Origin: Rhodoplanes sp.
Lineage (GTDB): Bacteria > Pseudomonadota > Alphaproteobacteria > Rhizobiales > Xanthobacteraceae
Length of the DNA: 64,000 bases
Assembly (NCBI RefSeq): GCF_013377085.1
Contig: NZ_JACAAX010000008.1
Span: 87,365 to 151,364 of the forward strand
Reading direction: 5' to 3'
The notes below the pieces were generated by a model. It was not told the DNA's origin and did no database searches. It saw nothing but the letters and a program-made list of their open reading frames with translations. The translations under genes and the position numbers were made by a program. Numbering within the stretch: the first letter of the stretch is position 1; every line of letters starts with the position of its first letter. Below, in pieces: positions 54,234 through 63,970 of this stretch.

Positions 54234-55403
54234 ATGTTCCGTGCAAGACAGCGACCCGCCGCGATCCGGCGCGATCGCCCGCATGCGTCATCGTCCAGAC
54301 CGATCTTTTCATCCGCCCGGCTCGCCGCGCTTCTTGGCGCGATCCTGCTGGCGACGACGCTGCTGGCCGCTGTTTCGGTGCGGGCCGAGGACACAGAGAT
54401 GCCGCGCATCCGCACCAATCAAGCGTATATCGAGGAGCTGGCGCGGCCGACGACGCTCGCCATCGACAATCCGGTCGCCGTGTTCGCCGCCGTGTTCGGA
54501 CAGCTTCCGGACCGCGTGAAGGTCTATCCCACCGAAAACTACTACTACTTCACCTTCCTGCATGCCGGCGCGCCTTACAACGGCAATATCCGGCTCGATG
54601 CCAGCGACCGCGACCAGGGCAAGCTGCACTTCGCCTATTCGGAGGATCTGGCCGACTGGCGGGAGGAGACCGACGTCATCCACGTGGCGCTCGACGCGAC
54701 CAACGACGTGCAGGTCGAGAAGGTCGAGCGGTTCCTCTACCGCGTCACCTTCCGCGGCAAGAGCGTGCTGTTCGAGCTCAACGACCTCTCCGGCGTGAAG
54801 CCGCCGGATGGCCTGCTCGGGCCGGACGAAAAGTTCGTCGGGCCGATCTTCGACGAGTCGGGCCTGCGATTCTTCCTGGTGTTCAACGCCCGGCTGAAGC
54901 TGTTCCACTACATCCTGGACGAGACCGCGCCGGTACCCGAGCAGTTCGTGCCGGCGAAGTCAGGCCGCATCGTGCTGGGCAAGCGCACCGGCTACGGCTT
55001 CTTCGTCGACGACCGTCGCCCACGAAAAATCCTGGTCGGCGTGGCGTTCGCGAACTCGCGGGTGAACAACTATTTCGACGGACCATTCGATCAGCTCCCC
55101 GACAATTTCATCGAGGGCGACGCCTTCCGCGACATGATCGTCGCGGTGGCGCCGGAGCTGAAGGGCAAGATCGACCGCTTCGGCGGCTGGGGCGACGGCG
55201 CCCAGCGCTTCATGATCGCGCCCTACTATTACTACCAGCGCGACAGCGAGCTCGCCGCGTTCGACCGCTGCGCCTCCGACAAGCGCATTCCGGAGGCGAA
55301 CCACTACGCCTGCTTCGTCGTCGACGACGACAGCCAGCAGAATTTTTCGCCGATCCCCCGCGCCATCAAGGAGCTGCGCGGCAAGGGCCGCAAGAAGGGG
55401 TGA
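54234..55403 (+). CDS. secreted protein of unknown function (389 aa)
   Basis: A basic N-terminus and hydrophobic segment (LAALLGAILLATTLLAAVSV, ending VRA) indicate export. The mature part is Tyr/Phe- and Asp-rich: VYPTENYYYFTFLHAGAPYN, GNIRLDASDRDQGKLHFAYS, and PYYYYQRDSELAAFDRC, with two Cys near the end that could pair. The pattern suggests a beta-sheet periplasmic protein; I do not recognise a family. GGAGACC lies eight bases before the chosen ATG. It is divergent from the caspase-like gene, so joint regulation is possible. Confidence 0.75.
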   Translation: MFRARQRPAAIRRDRPHASSSRPIFSSARLAALLGAILLATTLLAAVSVRAEDTEMPRIRTNQAYIEELARPTTLAIDNPVAVFAAVFGQLPDRVKVYPTENYYYFTFLHAGAPYNGNIRLDASDRDQGKLHFAYSEDLADWREETDVIHVALDATNDVQVEKVERFLYRVTFRGKSVLFELNDLSGVKPPDGLLGPDEKFVGPIFDESGLRFFLVFNARLKLFHYILDETAPVPEQFVPAKSGRIVLGKRTGYGFFVDDRRPRKILVGVAFANSRVNNYFDGPFDQLPDNFIEGDAFRDMIVAVAPELKGKIDRFGGWGDGAQRFMIAPYYYYQRDSELAAFDRCASDKRIPEANHYACFVVDDDSQQNFSPIPRAIKELRGKGRKKG

Positions 55404-55411
55404 GGGCGTCG

Positions 55412-55447
55412 TTCCGGGGCGCGGGCCAAAGGCCCGCGAACCCGGAA
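55412..55447. terminator. nested hairpin after the secreted-protein gene
   Basis: Outer arms TTCCGGG/CCCGGAA surround a perfect inner stem CGCGGGCC-AAA-GGCCCGCG (55420-55438), starting nine bases after the stop. It resembles the hairpin at 38972-39014 and lies before a converging small gene. Confidence 0.55.
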
Positions 55448-55608
55448 TCCCGCGACAGCCTCGACGGTCTCGGCTGGATTCCGGGTCCGGCGCTCTGCGC
55501 CGTCCATACGTGACGGAGCATGAATGTGGGGCCTCGCAAAAAGCCGGCCCGCTCGCGCGGACCGGCACGACCGCCTCAGCCAGAGGCGGCGATCACATCA
55601 GGGCTCGC

Positions 55609-55881
55609 TCAGCAACGGCCCCAGGCGCTGGACCCACGCCAGTGGCAGCGCGGGCGGCTGCCAAAACGCCAATGGCTGCGGCCCGGATCGTGCCAAGCGC
55701 CGCCGCGGCTGCCCCAGCGCCAGTGGCTGCGGTTGGGGCCGTGCCATTGCACCTGCGTCACGACGCCGGCGACGTCCGACGTCACCAAGCCGGCCCCATT
55801 GAGGGGGGCGGCCGACACCGGGGCGGCGCCGAAGACGCCGACACCTGCGGCGAGCGCCGCCGCCAAGACCAGTCCACGCAT
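55609..55881 (-). CDS. small secreted Trp/Arg/His-rich protein (90 aa)
   Basis: A signal peptide (LVLAAALAAGVGVFGAAPVS, ending SAA) is followed by a short mature region with imperfect repeats of SHWRWGS/SHWRFGS and Cys near the end. Small signal-peptide proteins with His/Trp/Arg-rich tails are common and uncharacterised in Hyphomicrobiales. AGGAGAAC precedes the ATG. Confidence 0.6.
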   Translation of the reverse strand: MRGLVLAAALAAGVGVFGAAPVSAAPLNGAGLVTSDVAGVVTQVQWHGPNRSHWRWGSRGGAWHDPGRSHWRFGSRPRCHWRGSSAWGRC

Positions 55882-56275
55882 CTCGTTCTCCTCATCTCGC
55901 GACCGCCCGCCCGTGGCCGCGAGGTCAGTACCTCGCCCGCGGGATCGCCGGTCGGTTCCTCGGGGATAGTCAACGCGATCGATTCAGTGTCTTCGATTCA
56001 GTGCCTTCGAAACAGGGGGTGCGAGCCCTGATCAGCCGGTCCTCCGTCGCGGTCGTGCCGTAGCGGTCTGATCCGAAATGTCGTCTCGGGCGACCGGCAG
56101 GGGTGCCGTCGCAACAGCATAAAGCCCTCGGATCTCAGCAGAATTATGGAGAGTTCGTTCATCTTGGGTTCATCCGGAGCGCCCCGGCGGCCCGCAAGCC
56201 CCCGTTCCGGCGGCACCGCCGCCCCGCCGGCCACGGCGGTTGTTCGCGCTCCGTCCCCGGGCTATTCGGACGGGC
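55882..56275. other. 394-bp divergent intergenic region
   Basis: This lies between the small secreted protein gene and parC. It contains a short direct repeat CGATTCAGTG (about 55979 and 55994) of unknown meaning. No gene or clear promoter was recognised. Confidence 0.4.
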
Positions 56276-58534
56276 ATGAGCAGGACCCTGATTCCCCCCG
56301 ATCCGTCCGAGGTGCACGACGTCGCGCTGCGCGATGCGCTGGAGGAACGCTACCTCGCCTACGCGCTGTCCACCATCATGCACCGGGCCCTGCCGGACGC
56401 CCGCGACGGCCTCAAGCCGGTGCACCGGCGCCTCCTCTACGCCATGCGCGAGCTGCGCCTCGACCCCGGCGCGGCGTTCAAGAAATGCGCCCGCGTGGTC
56501 GGCGACGTCATCGGCAAGTACCACCCGCACGGCGACCAGTCCGTCTACGACGCCATGGTGCGGCTCGCGCAGGATTTTGCGCAACGCTATCCCCTGGTCG
56601 ACGGCCAGGGCAATTTCGGCAATATCGACGGCGATAACGCCGCCGCCATGCGATACACCGAGGCACGCCTCACCGAGGTCGCCCGGCTGATGCTGGACGG
56701 GCTCGACGAGGACGCCGTCGACTTCCGCCCGACCTATGACGGCTCCGAGCAGGAGCCCGTGGTGCTGCCCGGCGCCTTCCCCAACCTCTTGGCCAACGGC
56801 GCCCAGGGCATCGCGGTCGGCATGGCCACCTCGATCCCGCCGCACAATGCCGCCGAGCTTTGCGACGCCGCTCTGCACCTGATCGAGCATCCCGACGCCA
56901 AGACCAAGGCGCTGATGAAATACGTCCCCGGTCCGGATTTTCCGACCGGCGGCCTGATCATCGACTCACGCGCCACCATCGCCGAGGCCTACGAGACCGG
57001 CCGCGGCGGCTTCCGGGTGCGGGCCCGCTGGGAGAAGGAGGACAGCGCCCGCGGCATGTGGGTCGTCGTCATCACCGAGATCCCGTGGCTGGTGCAGAAG
57101 TCGCGGCTGGTCGAGCGCATCGCCGAGCTCCTGAACGAGAAGAAGCTGCCGCTGGTCGGCGACGTGCGCGACGAGTCGGCCGAGGACCTCCGGCTGGTGA
57201 TCGAGCCGCGTGCAAAAACGGTCGACGCCGAGCTGCTGATGGAGTCGCTGTTCAAGCTGACGGATCTCGAGTCGCGCATCCCGCTCAACATGAACGTGCT
57301 GGTGCAGGGCCGCATCCCCAAGGTGATCGGCCTCGCCGAGGCGCTGCGCGAATGGCTCGACCACCGCCGCGACGTGCTGCTGCGGCGCGCCAATCACCGG
57401 CTCGGCGTCATCGAGCGCCGGCTCGAGGTGCTGGGCGCGTATCTGATCGCCTACCTGAACCTCGACAAGGTGATCCGCATCATCCGCAAGGAGGACGAGC
57501 CCAAGCCCGTCCTGATGAAGACCTTCAGCCTCAGCGACGTCCAGGCGACCGCCATCCTCGACATGCGGCTGCGCAACCTGCGCCGGCTGGAGGAGATGGA
57601 GATCCGCGGCGAGGACAAGGCGCTGCGCGCCGAGCAGCGCGAGCTCAAGGGCCTGGTCGGATCGGACGGCAAGCAGTGGGCCAAGGTCGCCGAGGAGATC
57701 AAGGCGATCCGCGCCACCTTCGGCCCGAAGACCAAGCTCGGCAAGCGCCGCACCGGCTTCGCCGAGGCGCCCGCGCATGACGAAGCGGCGATCGAGGAGG
57801 CCATGGTGATCCGCGAGCCGATCACCGTGGTGGTGTCGGACAAGGGCTGGATCCGCGCCCTCAAGGGCACCGTGACGGATCTGTCCGGCGTCCAGTTCAA
57901 ATCGGACGACCGGCTCAAGTTCGCCTTCCCGGCCGAGACCACCTCGAAGCTCACGGTGCTGGCCACCAACGGCCGCTTCTACACGTTGGAGGCCGGCAAG
58001 CTGCCGGGCGGCCGCGGCCACGGCGAGCCGGTGCGCCTCTACATCGACATGGAGCAGGAGGCCGATCTCGTCGCCGTCTTCCCGTTCGTCGGCGGGCGCA
58101 AGTTCCTGGTGGCGAGCCGCAGCGGCCACGGCTTCGTGGTCGGCGAGGACGAGTGCGTCGCCAACACCCGCAAGGGCAAGCAGGTGCTCAACGTCGATCT
58201 GCCCGACGAGGCCCGGATGGTGACGACCGTCGAGGGCAATCAGGTCGCCGTGATCGGCGAGAACCGCAAGCTCCTGGTCTTCCCGCTCGACCAGATCCCG
58301 GAGATGGCGCGCGGGCGCGGCGTGCGGCTGCAGCGCTACAAGGACGGCGGGCTCTCCGACGTGAAGACGTTTGCGGGCGCCGACGGGCTGACCTGGACCG
58401 ACTCGGCGGGCCGCGTCTTCACGCTGAGCCTGAAGGAGCTGGCCGACTGGCGCGGCAACCGCGCCGACGCCGGCCGCCTGCCCCCGAAGGGTTTTCCACG
58501 CAGCGGGAAGTTCGAGAACGGCGGAACTCTATAG
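56276..58534 (+). CDS. parC: DNA topoisomerase IV subunit A
   Basis: A 752-residue type IIA topoisomerase A subunit. The N-terminal DNA-gate has [40 protein letters not shown] (quinolone-determining region) and catalytic Tyr127 in [11 protein letters not shown]. Length and the C-terminal beta-pinwheel ([20 protein letters not shown]) without a GyrA-box QRRGGKG motif favour ParC over GyrA. Decatenates daughter chromosomes with ParE, which is not in the window. Start [16 protein letters not shown]; upstream in-frame residues are not family-like. Confidence 0.96.
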   Translation: MSRTLIPPDPSEVHDVALRDALEERYLAYALSTIMHRALPDARDGLKPVHRRLLYAMRELRLDPGAAFKKCARVVGDVIGKYHPHGDQSVYDAMVRLAQDFAQRYPLVDGQGNFGNIDGDNAAAMRYTEARLTEVARLMLDGLDEDAVDFRPTYDGSEQEPVVLPGAFPNLLANGAQGIAVGMATSIPPHNAAELCDAALHLIEHPDAKTKALMKYVPGPDFPTGGLIIDSRATIAEAYETGRGGFRVRARWEKEDSARGMWVVVITEIPWLVQKSRLVERIAELLNEKKLPLVGDVRDESAEDLRLVIEPRAKTVDAELLMESLFKLTDLESRIPLNMNVLVQGRIPKVIGLAEALREWLDHRRDVLLRRANHRLGVIERRLEVLGAYLIAYLNLDKVIRIIRKEDEPKPVLMKTFSLSDVQATAILDMRLRNLRRLEEMEIRGEDKALRAEQRELKGLVGSDGKQWAKVAEEIKAIRATFGPKTKLGKRRTGFAEAPAHDEAAIEEAMVIREPITVVVSDKGWIRALKGTVTDLSGVQFKSDDRLKFAFPAETTSKLTVLATNGRFYTLEAGKLPGGRGHGEPVRLYIDMEQEADLVAVFPFVGGRKFLVASRSGHGFVVGEDECVANTRKGKQVLNVDLPDEARMVTTVEGNQVAVIGENRKLLVFPLDQIPEMARGRGVRLQRYKDGGLSDVKTFAGADGLTWTDSAGRVFTLSLKELADWRGNRADAGRLPPKGFPRSGKFENGGTL

Positions 58535-58552
58535 GCCCTCGAAACGGGAAAC

Positions 58553-58592
58553 CTTAAAAGCAAAACCCGCCGCGGCAAGACCGTGACGGGTT
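58553..58592 (-). terminator. Rho-independent terminator on the minus strand
   Basis: Arms 58564-58575 and 58581-58592 form a 12-bp stem with one mismatch and a five-base loop; on the minus strand the stem is followed by TTTTGCTTTT. It lies 88 bp past the stop of the 35-residue gene, supporting that gene's transcription, and directly beyond the parC stop. Confidence 0.7.
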
Positions 58593-58680
58593 GTCCGCTG
58601 CTCGGTCGTGCCGAGGATCGCGGCGACCGCGGCCGGGCTCGGAGAGCCTCTGGCCGGCGGCAAATGATTTCCGTAGAGCG

Positions 58681-58788
58681 CTACGCCTTGGCGATCCGCC
58701 ATGCGTTCCGCAGTGCGTCGAAGCGCGCCAGCGGATAGCGGCGATAGATGCCGTAGTGCATGACAAAACGTCGAACGAACGAGTTCAT
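58681..58788 (-). CDS. very small basic protein (35 aa)
   Basis: The minus strand encodes MNSFVRRFVMHYGIYRRYPL followed by ARFDALRNAWRIAKA and a stop. AGAGGGT lies a few bases before the ATG, and a strong terminator follows. The pattern (RRFV-HY-IYRR, then ALRNAWRIA) recalls short Arg-rich proteins of alphaproteobacteria that go unannotated for their size. A longer overlapping frame on the same strand (133 codons) looks non-coding. Function unknown. Confidence 0.6.
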   Translation of the reverse strand: MNSFVRRFVMHYGIYRRYPLARFDALRNAWRIAKA

Positions 58789-59014
58789 GGTGACCCTCTG
58801 ACGTTCCGATCCCACCGACAACACATTGGAGGCCGCGTTGTTCCGTCAGCTCTCCCGATTTCGGCCAGGATATGGCCAAACGGGGCCTGGATTCCAGAGG
58901 TATCACAGTCTTGTTAAAATCTTTTGACACCGCACTGCAGCGCTATTGCTGCATACGCGAATGGTCGACCTTCGGTATTCTTGACCGAAGAGAATATTAC
59001 GCCGAAACAGCGCG

Positions 59015-59764
59015 TCAGCCGCTCGCGGTGCAGCACGCCGGCGGCCGGGCCCGCATCACCGCGGCAAGGAAGTGTGCGCGCGCGTCCGGCAACGGCAGGC
59101 CGCGCGGCTCGAAGACATGGCGGGCCAGAAAGAAGCCGGTCATCCGGAAGCCTTCGGCCAGCTCGTCGTCGGCGATGTCATTCCGATCGGCAGCGAGAAA
59201 TCCCGGCAGCGGCAGCAGCCGGTCATGCCACGGCGCGCCGACGCTTTTCGACACCGCCCGCCCCGATTTCGGCGAGACATAGACGAGATCGGCATCGACC
59301 CCGCTCACCGCACAGCGGTCGAGGTCGAGCCCGAAGCCGAGCTCGGTGAGGAGCTGCAGCTCGAAGCGCACCACCAGGGCGCCGGCGCGCGCCGGCTCGC
59401 CGATCAGCTCGAGAATCGCCTCCAGCATGTCGTGAACGACCGGATGCGGGTCACGCTCCGGCAACAGCCGGGCCAGCGCGGCGAGGTGGACGACGCCGTA
59501 GAGCGCATGCGGATGCGCCAGCAGGGCGCCTGCCCGCAGCCGGACGCCCTCGACCGCATAGTTGCCGAGATGCTCGTCGAGCCGCGCCCGCCAGGTCGCG
59601 GCAACCCGGTTGCCGGGCTGCAGCACCGCCTGCAGACGCGGCCCTGCCCCGCCCCGCACCAGACCGAGATGACGGCCGCGCTCGCGGGTCATCAGCTCGA
59701 CGATGGCGCTCGTCTCGCCATGCCGGCGGACGCCGAGCACGATGCCTTCCTCGGACCACTGCAT
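59015..59764 (-). CDS. recO: DNA repair protein RecO
   Basis: A 249-residue protein with an OB-fold N-terminus ([40 protein letters not shown]) and the helical domain containing [20 protein letters not shown] and LDRCAVSG. RecO loads RecA with RecF/RecR. It is downstream of era in the usual alphaproteobacterial order and separated from it by a long palindrome. Confidence 0.94.
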   Translation of the reverse strand: MQWSEEGIVLGVRRHGETSAIVELMTRERGRHLGLVRGGAGPRLQAVLQPGNRVAATWRARLDEHLGNYAVEGVRLRAGALLAHPHALYGVVHLAALARLLPERDPHPVVHDMLEAILELIGEPARAGALVVRFELQLLTELGFGLDLDRCAVSGVDADLVYVSPKSGRAVSKSVGAPWHDRLLPLPGFLAADRNDIADDELAEGFRMTGFFLARHVFEPRGLPLPDARAHFLAAVMRARPPACCTASG

Positions 59765-59800
59765 GGGGCTGGCTTATCCCGCGAATCGTCGGCGCGGAAG

Positions 59801-59885
59801 CCGTGTAGGGCGCAATGAGCGCAGCGAATTGCGCCAGCAAGATCATGCGCGGCGCAATTCGCTGCGCTCATTGCGCCCTACACGG
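59801..59885. repeat. perfect 35-bp-arm palindrome between recO and era
   Basis: Arms 59801-59835 and 59851-59885 are perfectly complementary around a 15-base loop. Each arm reads CGTGTAGGGCGCAATGAGCG from its second base and then continues to a GCGCC end. Such GTAGGGCGCAATGAGCG elements recur between genes in alphaproteobacteria as far as I recall. In RNA it would be a very stable hairpin between era and recO. Confidence 0.92.
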
Positions 59886-59891
59886 GAGGCT

Positions 59892-60875
59892 TCACCCCTT
59901 CGGGAACTCCAGCCCCATCTCGCGGTAGCGCTCGGGATCGTCGGACCAGTTTTCGCGCACCTTCACGAACAGGAACAGGTGAACCTTCTGGTCGATGAGT
60001 TTCGCCAGCTCCTCGCGCGAGTCCGTGCCGATCGACTTGATGGTGTGGCCGCCCTTCCCGAGCACGATCTTCCGCTGGCTCTCCCGCTCGACGAAGATGG
60101 TCTGCTCGATCCGCACCGAACCGTCGGGCTGCTCGGTCCACGAGTCGGTCTCCACCGTCGAGCGGTAGGGCAGCTCCTGGTGCAGTTTCAAGAACAGCTT
60201 CTCCCGGGTGATCTCGGCCGCGAGGCTGCGCATCGGCGCATCCGACATCTGATCCTCGGGATAGAGCCACGGCCCCTCCGGCACCTGTCCGCCGAGCGTC
60301 GCGGCGAGATCCGGCACGCCGTCGCCGCTCATCGCCGAGACCATGAACGTGCCCGTGAAGGCGACGCGGTCGTTGGCGGCCTGCGCCAGCGCGAGCAGCG
60401 CCGGCTTCGCCACCAGGTCGACCTTGTTGATCACCAGCGTCTTGGGCTGGCGCACCTCGACGAGCTTGTCGAGGATCGCCGCCGTCTCGGAGTCGAGGCC
60501 GCGCTTGGCGTCGATCACCAGCACGGCGAGATCGGCGTCCTTGGTGCCGGACCACGCGGTCGTCACCATGGCGCGCTCGAGCCGCCGGCGCGGCAGGAAG
60601 ATGCCGGGCGTGTCGACGAAGATCAGTTGCGCTGCGCCGAACACGGCGATGCCGCGCACCAGCGTGCGGGTGGTCTGCACCTTGGGGCTGACGATCGTCA
60701 CCTTGCTGCCGACCAGGGCGTTGACCAGCGTCGACTTGCCCACATTGGGGGCGCCGATCACGGCGACGAAGCCGCAGCGGGTCTTTTGGTCCGCCGGCGC
60801 GGGGGCTGGCGTGGTGTCGTCCATCTCGGTCATCGGATCTCGATTCGGATCGGTGTCGGGCATCGCCACGGCCAT
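59892..60875 (-). CDS. era: GTPase Era (16S rRNA maturation)
   Basis: A 327-residue protein with G1 GAPNVGKST at residues 41-49, G3 DTPGIF, G4 NKVD, and a C-terminal KH domain containing RKIVLGKGGHTIKSIG. The first 30 residues, Asp/Pro-rich, are an extension relative to many Era proteins. Binds the 3' end of 16S rRNA during 30S assembly. Its start is 18 bp after the rnc stop, consistent with the lepB-rnc-era unit. Confidence 0.96.
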   Translation of the reverse strand: MAVAMPDTDPNRDPMTEMDDTTPAPAPADQKTRCGFVAVIGAPNVGKSTLVNALVGSKVTIVSPKVQTTRTLVRGIAVFGAAQLIFVDTPGIFLPRRRLERAMVTTAWSGTKDADLAVLVIDAKRGLDSETAAILDKLVEVRQPKTLVINKVDLVAKPALLALAQAANDRVAFTGTFMVSAMSGDGVPDLAATLGGQVPEGPWLYPEDQMSDAPMRSLAAEITREKLFLKLHQELPYRSTVETDSWTEQPDGSVRIEQTIFVERESQRKIVLGKGGHTIKSIGTDSREELAKLIDQKVHLFLFVKVRENWSDDPERYREMGLEFPKG

Positions 60876-60893
60876 CGCGGAAGGCCGTCGCGC

Positions 60894-61616
60894 TCAGCCC
60901 TCGGTCTCGGCCGGGACGGCCGCGGTCACAACGCCCTCGCGGCCCAGAAAGGCCGCCGCGGCAGCCTGCTCGGCGGCGCGCTTGGAGCGCCCGACGCCTT
61001 CGGCGGAGGACAGATCGGGCAGCTCGACGACGACGCGGAATTCCGGGTCGTGATGCGGGCCGGTGCGCTCGACCTCGCGGTAGTGCGGCGTCGGCAGCCC
61101 GCGCCCCTGCGCCCATTCCTGCAGGACGGTCTTCGAATCGCGCAGCGGCCGCTTCGGCTTGCGCATCCGCTCGCCCCACAGATGCTCGATCATGGCGGTC
61201 GCCGCCGGATAGCCGCCGTCGACGAACACGGCGCCGATCAGCGCCTCGCAGACGTCGGCCAGGATCGCGGTGCGCCGCCGCCCGCCGGCATTGGCCTCCG
61301 ACACGCCGAGCTTGATGGCGGCGCCGAGATCGAGGCAGCGCGCGACGTCGGCGCAGGTCTCGCGGCGGACCAGGTCGGCGAGGCGACGCGACAGCTCGCC
61401 CTCCTCGGCCTTGGGGAAGGTCGTGTACAGCATCGCCGAGACGACCAGGCCGAGCACGTGGTCGCCCAAAAATTCGAGGCGCTGATAGCTGCCCATGCGG
61501 CTCTTGCCGGACAGCGCCGAGATGTGGGTCAGGGCCGTTTCCAAGAGCGTCTTGTCGGCGAACGCGTACCCGATCCGGGTCTCGAGCTCGCGCCGGCCCT
61601 TGATCTTCGGGCTCAT
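60894..61616 (-). CDS. rnc: ribonuclease III
   Basis: A 240-residue double-strand RNA endonuclease. The RNase III signature reads YQRLEFLGDHVLGL with acidic residues Glu48 and Asp52; the second acidic pair is in ILADVCEALIGAVFVDGGY. A dsRNA-binding domain occupies the last 70 residues (KTVLQEWAQGRGLPTPHYRE). The start overlaps the lepB stop by four bases (ATGA), so translation is coupled. Confidence 0.96.
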   Translation of the reverse strand: MSPKIKGRRELETRIGYAFADKTLLETALTHISALSGKSRMGSYQRLEFLGDHVLGLVVSAMLYTTFPKAEEGELSRRLADLVRRETCADVARCLDLGAAIKLGVSEANAGGRRRTAILADVCEALIGAVFVDGGYPAATAMIEHLWGERMRKPKRPLRDSKTVLQEWAQGRGLPTPHYREVERTGPHHDPEFRVVVELPDLSSAEGVGRSKRAAEQAAAAAFLGREGVVTAAVPAETEG

Positions 61617-62380
61617 CTGACCAGTGTCAGCAACCGTCCCCATCGCACCGCCCAGGGCCACGTCCAGACGTGCCACGCCGGAACGCCGTCGCCCACCGAG
61701 AAGAAGATGATCTGGGCGCGGCCGATGATGTTGTCGAACGGCACGTAGCCGACCTGGCTGAGCACCCGGCTGTCGGTCGAGTTGTCGCGGTTGTCGCCCA
61801 TCATGAAGAAGTGCCCGGCCGGCACCTCGTAGACCTGCGTGTTGTCGAGGAAGCCGTTGTCCTGCAGGTCCAGCGTCTCGTAGCTGACGTTGTTCGGCAG
61901 AGTCTCGCGCCAACGGCGCACCCGCACGGTGCGGCCGCCCTCCTCCTCGACATAGTCGCCGACGCGCTCGCGCTTCACCGGCTGGCCGTTGATGTGCAGC
62001 AGGCCGCCGATCATCTGGATGCGGTCGCCCGGCAGGCCGATCACCCGCTTGATGTAGTCGGTCGAGTCGTCCTTCGGCAGGCGGAAGACGACCACGTCGC
62101 CACGCTCGGGCTCCGAGCCCACGATGCGCCCGTTGAACAGCGGCAGCGACAGCGGAAAGGAATAGCGGCTGTAACCGTAGCTGTACTTGGAGACGAACAG
62201 GTAGTCCCCGATGAGGAGCGTCGCCATCATCGAGCCGGACGGAATGTTGAACGGCTGAAACAGGAAGGTCCGGATGACCAAAGCGATGATCAGGGCATGG
62301 AATATGACCCGGGCCGTTTCGAGAAGCCCGCCTTCCTTCTTCTTCTCCTGCCGCTTCTCTTGGCTGTCGTACACGCTCAT
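61613..62380 (-). CDS. lepB: signal peptidase I
   Basis: A 255-residue inner-membrane protease with one N-terminal transmembrane helix (VIFHALIIALVIRTFLFQPF), the nucleophile Ser50 in IPSGSMMATL and general-base Lys111 in DYIKRVIGLPGD, plus GHFFMMGDNRDNSTDSR near the end. Cleaves Sec and Tat signal peptides of exported proteins. It precedes rnc and era as is usual in the order. Confidence 0.96.
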   Translation of the reverse strand: MSVYDSQEKRQEKKKEGGLLETARVIFHALIIALVIRTFLFQPFNIPSGSMMATLLIGDYLFVSKYSYGYSRYSFPLSLPLFNGRIVGSEPERGDVVVFRLPKDDSTDYIKRVIGLPGDRIQMIGGLLHINGQPVKRERVGDYVEEEGGRTVRVRRWRETLPNNVSYETLDLQDNGFLDNTQVYEVPAGHFFMMGDNRDNSTDSRVLSQVGYVPFDNIIGRAQIIFFSVGDGVPAWHVWTWPWAVRWGRLLTLVR

Positions 62381-62561
62381 TGGCCTCTCGTTGTTCGCCT
62401 TCAGTCCATCGCCGTCTTGTCGAGGCAGCGGACCTCGACCGGGACTGGACGGGGGTCTTTCGGCGATTCACCCACCGCTGCAGGCCCGAACGGGAGGCGT
62501 GCGACGATGAACCCGGCTCGGTGGTGCCTGAGTTCTAGCTGCTCGCCGCCGATGGCGCAAT

Positions 62562-62984
62562 TCAGGCGGGCGGCCCGTCCCCGGCGGATCGCGGTACCGC
62601 CGAGATCACCACAAAAGCCTGCGCCAACGGCCATTCGTCCGTCAAAGCGAGGTCGATGCGGGCGTCGCAGCCCGCCGGCGTGAGGGCTTCGAGGCGCGCC
62701 AGCGCCCCGCCGGTGAGTCGCAGGGTCGGCTGGCCGGACGGCAGGTTCACCACCCCGAGGTCGCGGAAGAAGACGCCGCGGCGAAAGCCGGTGCCGAGCG
62801 CCTTGGCGCAGGCCTCCTTGGCGGCGAAGCGCTTGGCATAGGTCGCCGCCCGGTTCTTGCGGCGCTCGGCCAGCGCCCGCTCGACCGGCGTGAACACCCG
62901 CGCGACGAAGCGTTCGCCGTGGCGCTCGAGGGTCCGCTCGATTCGCCTGATGTCGGCGATGTCGGTGCCGATGCCGATGATCAC
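62562..62984 (-). CDS. acpS: holo-[acyl-carrier-protein] synthase
   Basis: A 140-residue phosphopantetheinyl transferase with [15 protein letters not shown] (magnesium/CoA site Asp) and [15 protein letters not shown] (Glu, Lys). Transfers 4'-phosphopantetheine from CoA to apo-ACP. The GTG start overlaps the pdxJ stop by four bases (GTGA), so the pair is coupled. A 181-bp gap without recognisable features separates it from lepB. Confidence 0.95.
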   Translation of the reverse strand: MIIGIGTDIADIRRIERTLERHGERFVARVFTPVERALAERRKNRAATYAKRFAAKEACAKALGTGFRRGVFFRDLGVVNLPSGQPTLRLTGGALARLEALTPAGCDARIDLALTDEWPLAQAFVVISAVPRSAGDGPPA

Positions 62985-63745
62985 GGCGCCACCGCCTTGG
63001 CACGGCCCCGCCGCATCGCGGCCAGCATGCGCCTGATCGTCCCGTCGAGCCCGTCGAACACCGCCTCGGCGACCAGCCAATGGCCGATGTTCAGCTCGAC
63101 CACCTCGGGCAGCGCCGCGATCGTCTCGGCTGTGAGCGGGTCGAGGCCGTGGCCGGCATGCACCTCGAGGCCGCGCTCGCGGGCGCCGCGCGCCGCCTGC
63201 ACGATGCGGCCGAACTCGGACGCTGCGGCGACACGGTCGCCCGCCGCCACGGCGTCGCACCAGGCGCCGGTGTGCAGCTCGACCACCGCCGCGCCGACCG
63301 CGACGGCGGCGTCGAGCTGAATCGGCTCGGGCGCGATGAACATGGAAACACGGATGCCGGCGGCACCGAGCGCGCGAACCGCCGGCGCCAGCTCGTCGCG
63401 CTGGCCGGCGACATCGAGCCCACCTTCGGTGGTGCGCTCCTCGCGCCGTTCCGGCACCAGGCAGGTGGCATGCGGCTTCAACCGCAGCGCGATCTCCACC
63501 ATCTCGCGGGTCGCCGCCATCTCCATGTTGAGCGGCACGGTCAGGTGCCCGCGTAGCCGCTCCATGTCGGCGTCGCGGATGTGGCGGCGATCCTCGCGCA
63601 GATGCGCCGTGATGCCGTCGGCGCCGGACGCGACGGCGACTTGGGCGGCCCGCAGCGGGTCGGGATGCCGGCCGCCGCGCGCATTGCGCAGCGTGGCGAC
63701 GTGGTCGATGTTGACGCCGAGACGGATGGGGGAAAGGACGGTCAC
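62981..63745 (-). CDS. pdxJ: pyridoxine 5'-phosphate synthase
   Basis: A 254-residue TIM-barrel enzyme of the DXP-dependent vitamin B6 pathway: [53 protein letters not shown] and [15 protein letters not shown] are all conserved blocks. Starts with GTG; no strong ribosome site is visible just upstream. It is first gene of pdxJ-acpS, upstream of lepB. Confidence 0.96.
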   Translation of the reverse strand: MTVLSPIRLGVNIDHVATLRNARGGRHPDPLRAAQVAVASGADGITAHLREDRRHIRDADMERLRGHLTVPLNMEMAATREMVEIALRLKPHATCLVPERREERTTEGGLDVAGQRDELAPAVRALGAAGIRVSMFIAPEPIQLDAAVAVGAAVVELHTGAWCDAVAAGDRVAAASEFGRIVQAARGARERGLEVHAGHGLDPLTAETIAALPEVVELNIGHWLVAEAVFDGLDGTIRRMLAAMRRGRAKAVAP

Positions 63746-63840
63746 CGAAAAGCTCCGACCGACCGTCGATTGACGGTCACGGCGCCGGTGTGCCGCAGAA
63801 ACTTCGCGGACTCAAGGGTGTGCGGCAGACGAAGGCACCT

Positions 63841-63970
63841 TCACCCTCCCCTGGAGGGGGAGGGTCGACGCGCGAAGCGCGTCGGGGTGGGGTGAAGTCG
63901 CGCACACCGGAGGTGCTGTTACCCCCACCCGGCGCGCTTTGCGCGCCGACCTCCCCCCTCCAGGGCAGGG
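63841..63970. repeat. interspersed palindromic repeat, copy C
   Basis: Identical to copy B over its first 57 bp, then diverges in the centre (GGCGCGCTTTGCGCGCC inner hairpin) and ends with CCTCCCCCCTCCAGGG. It lies upstream of pdxJ near the right end of the window. Confidence 0.88.

Noticed and set aside
58529..58930. 133-codon minus-strand frame after parC
   Set aside because: No family resemblance and it runs through a strong terminator; the shorter frame inside it fits better.
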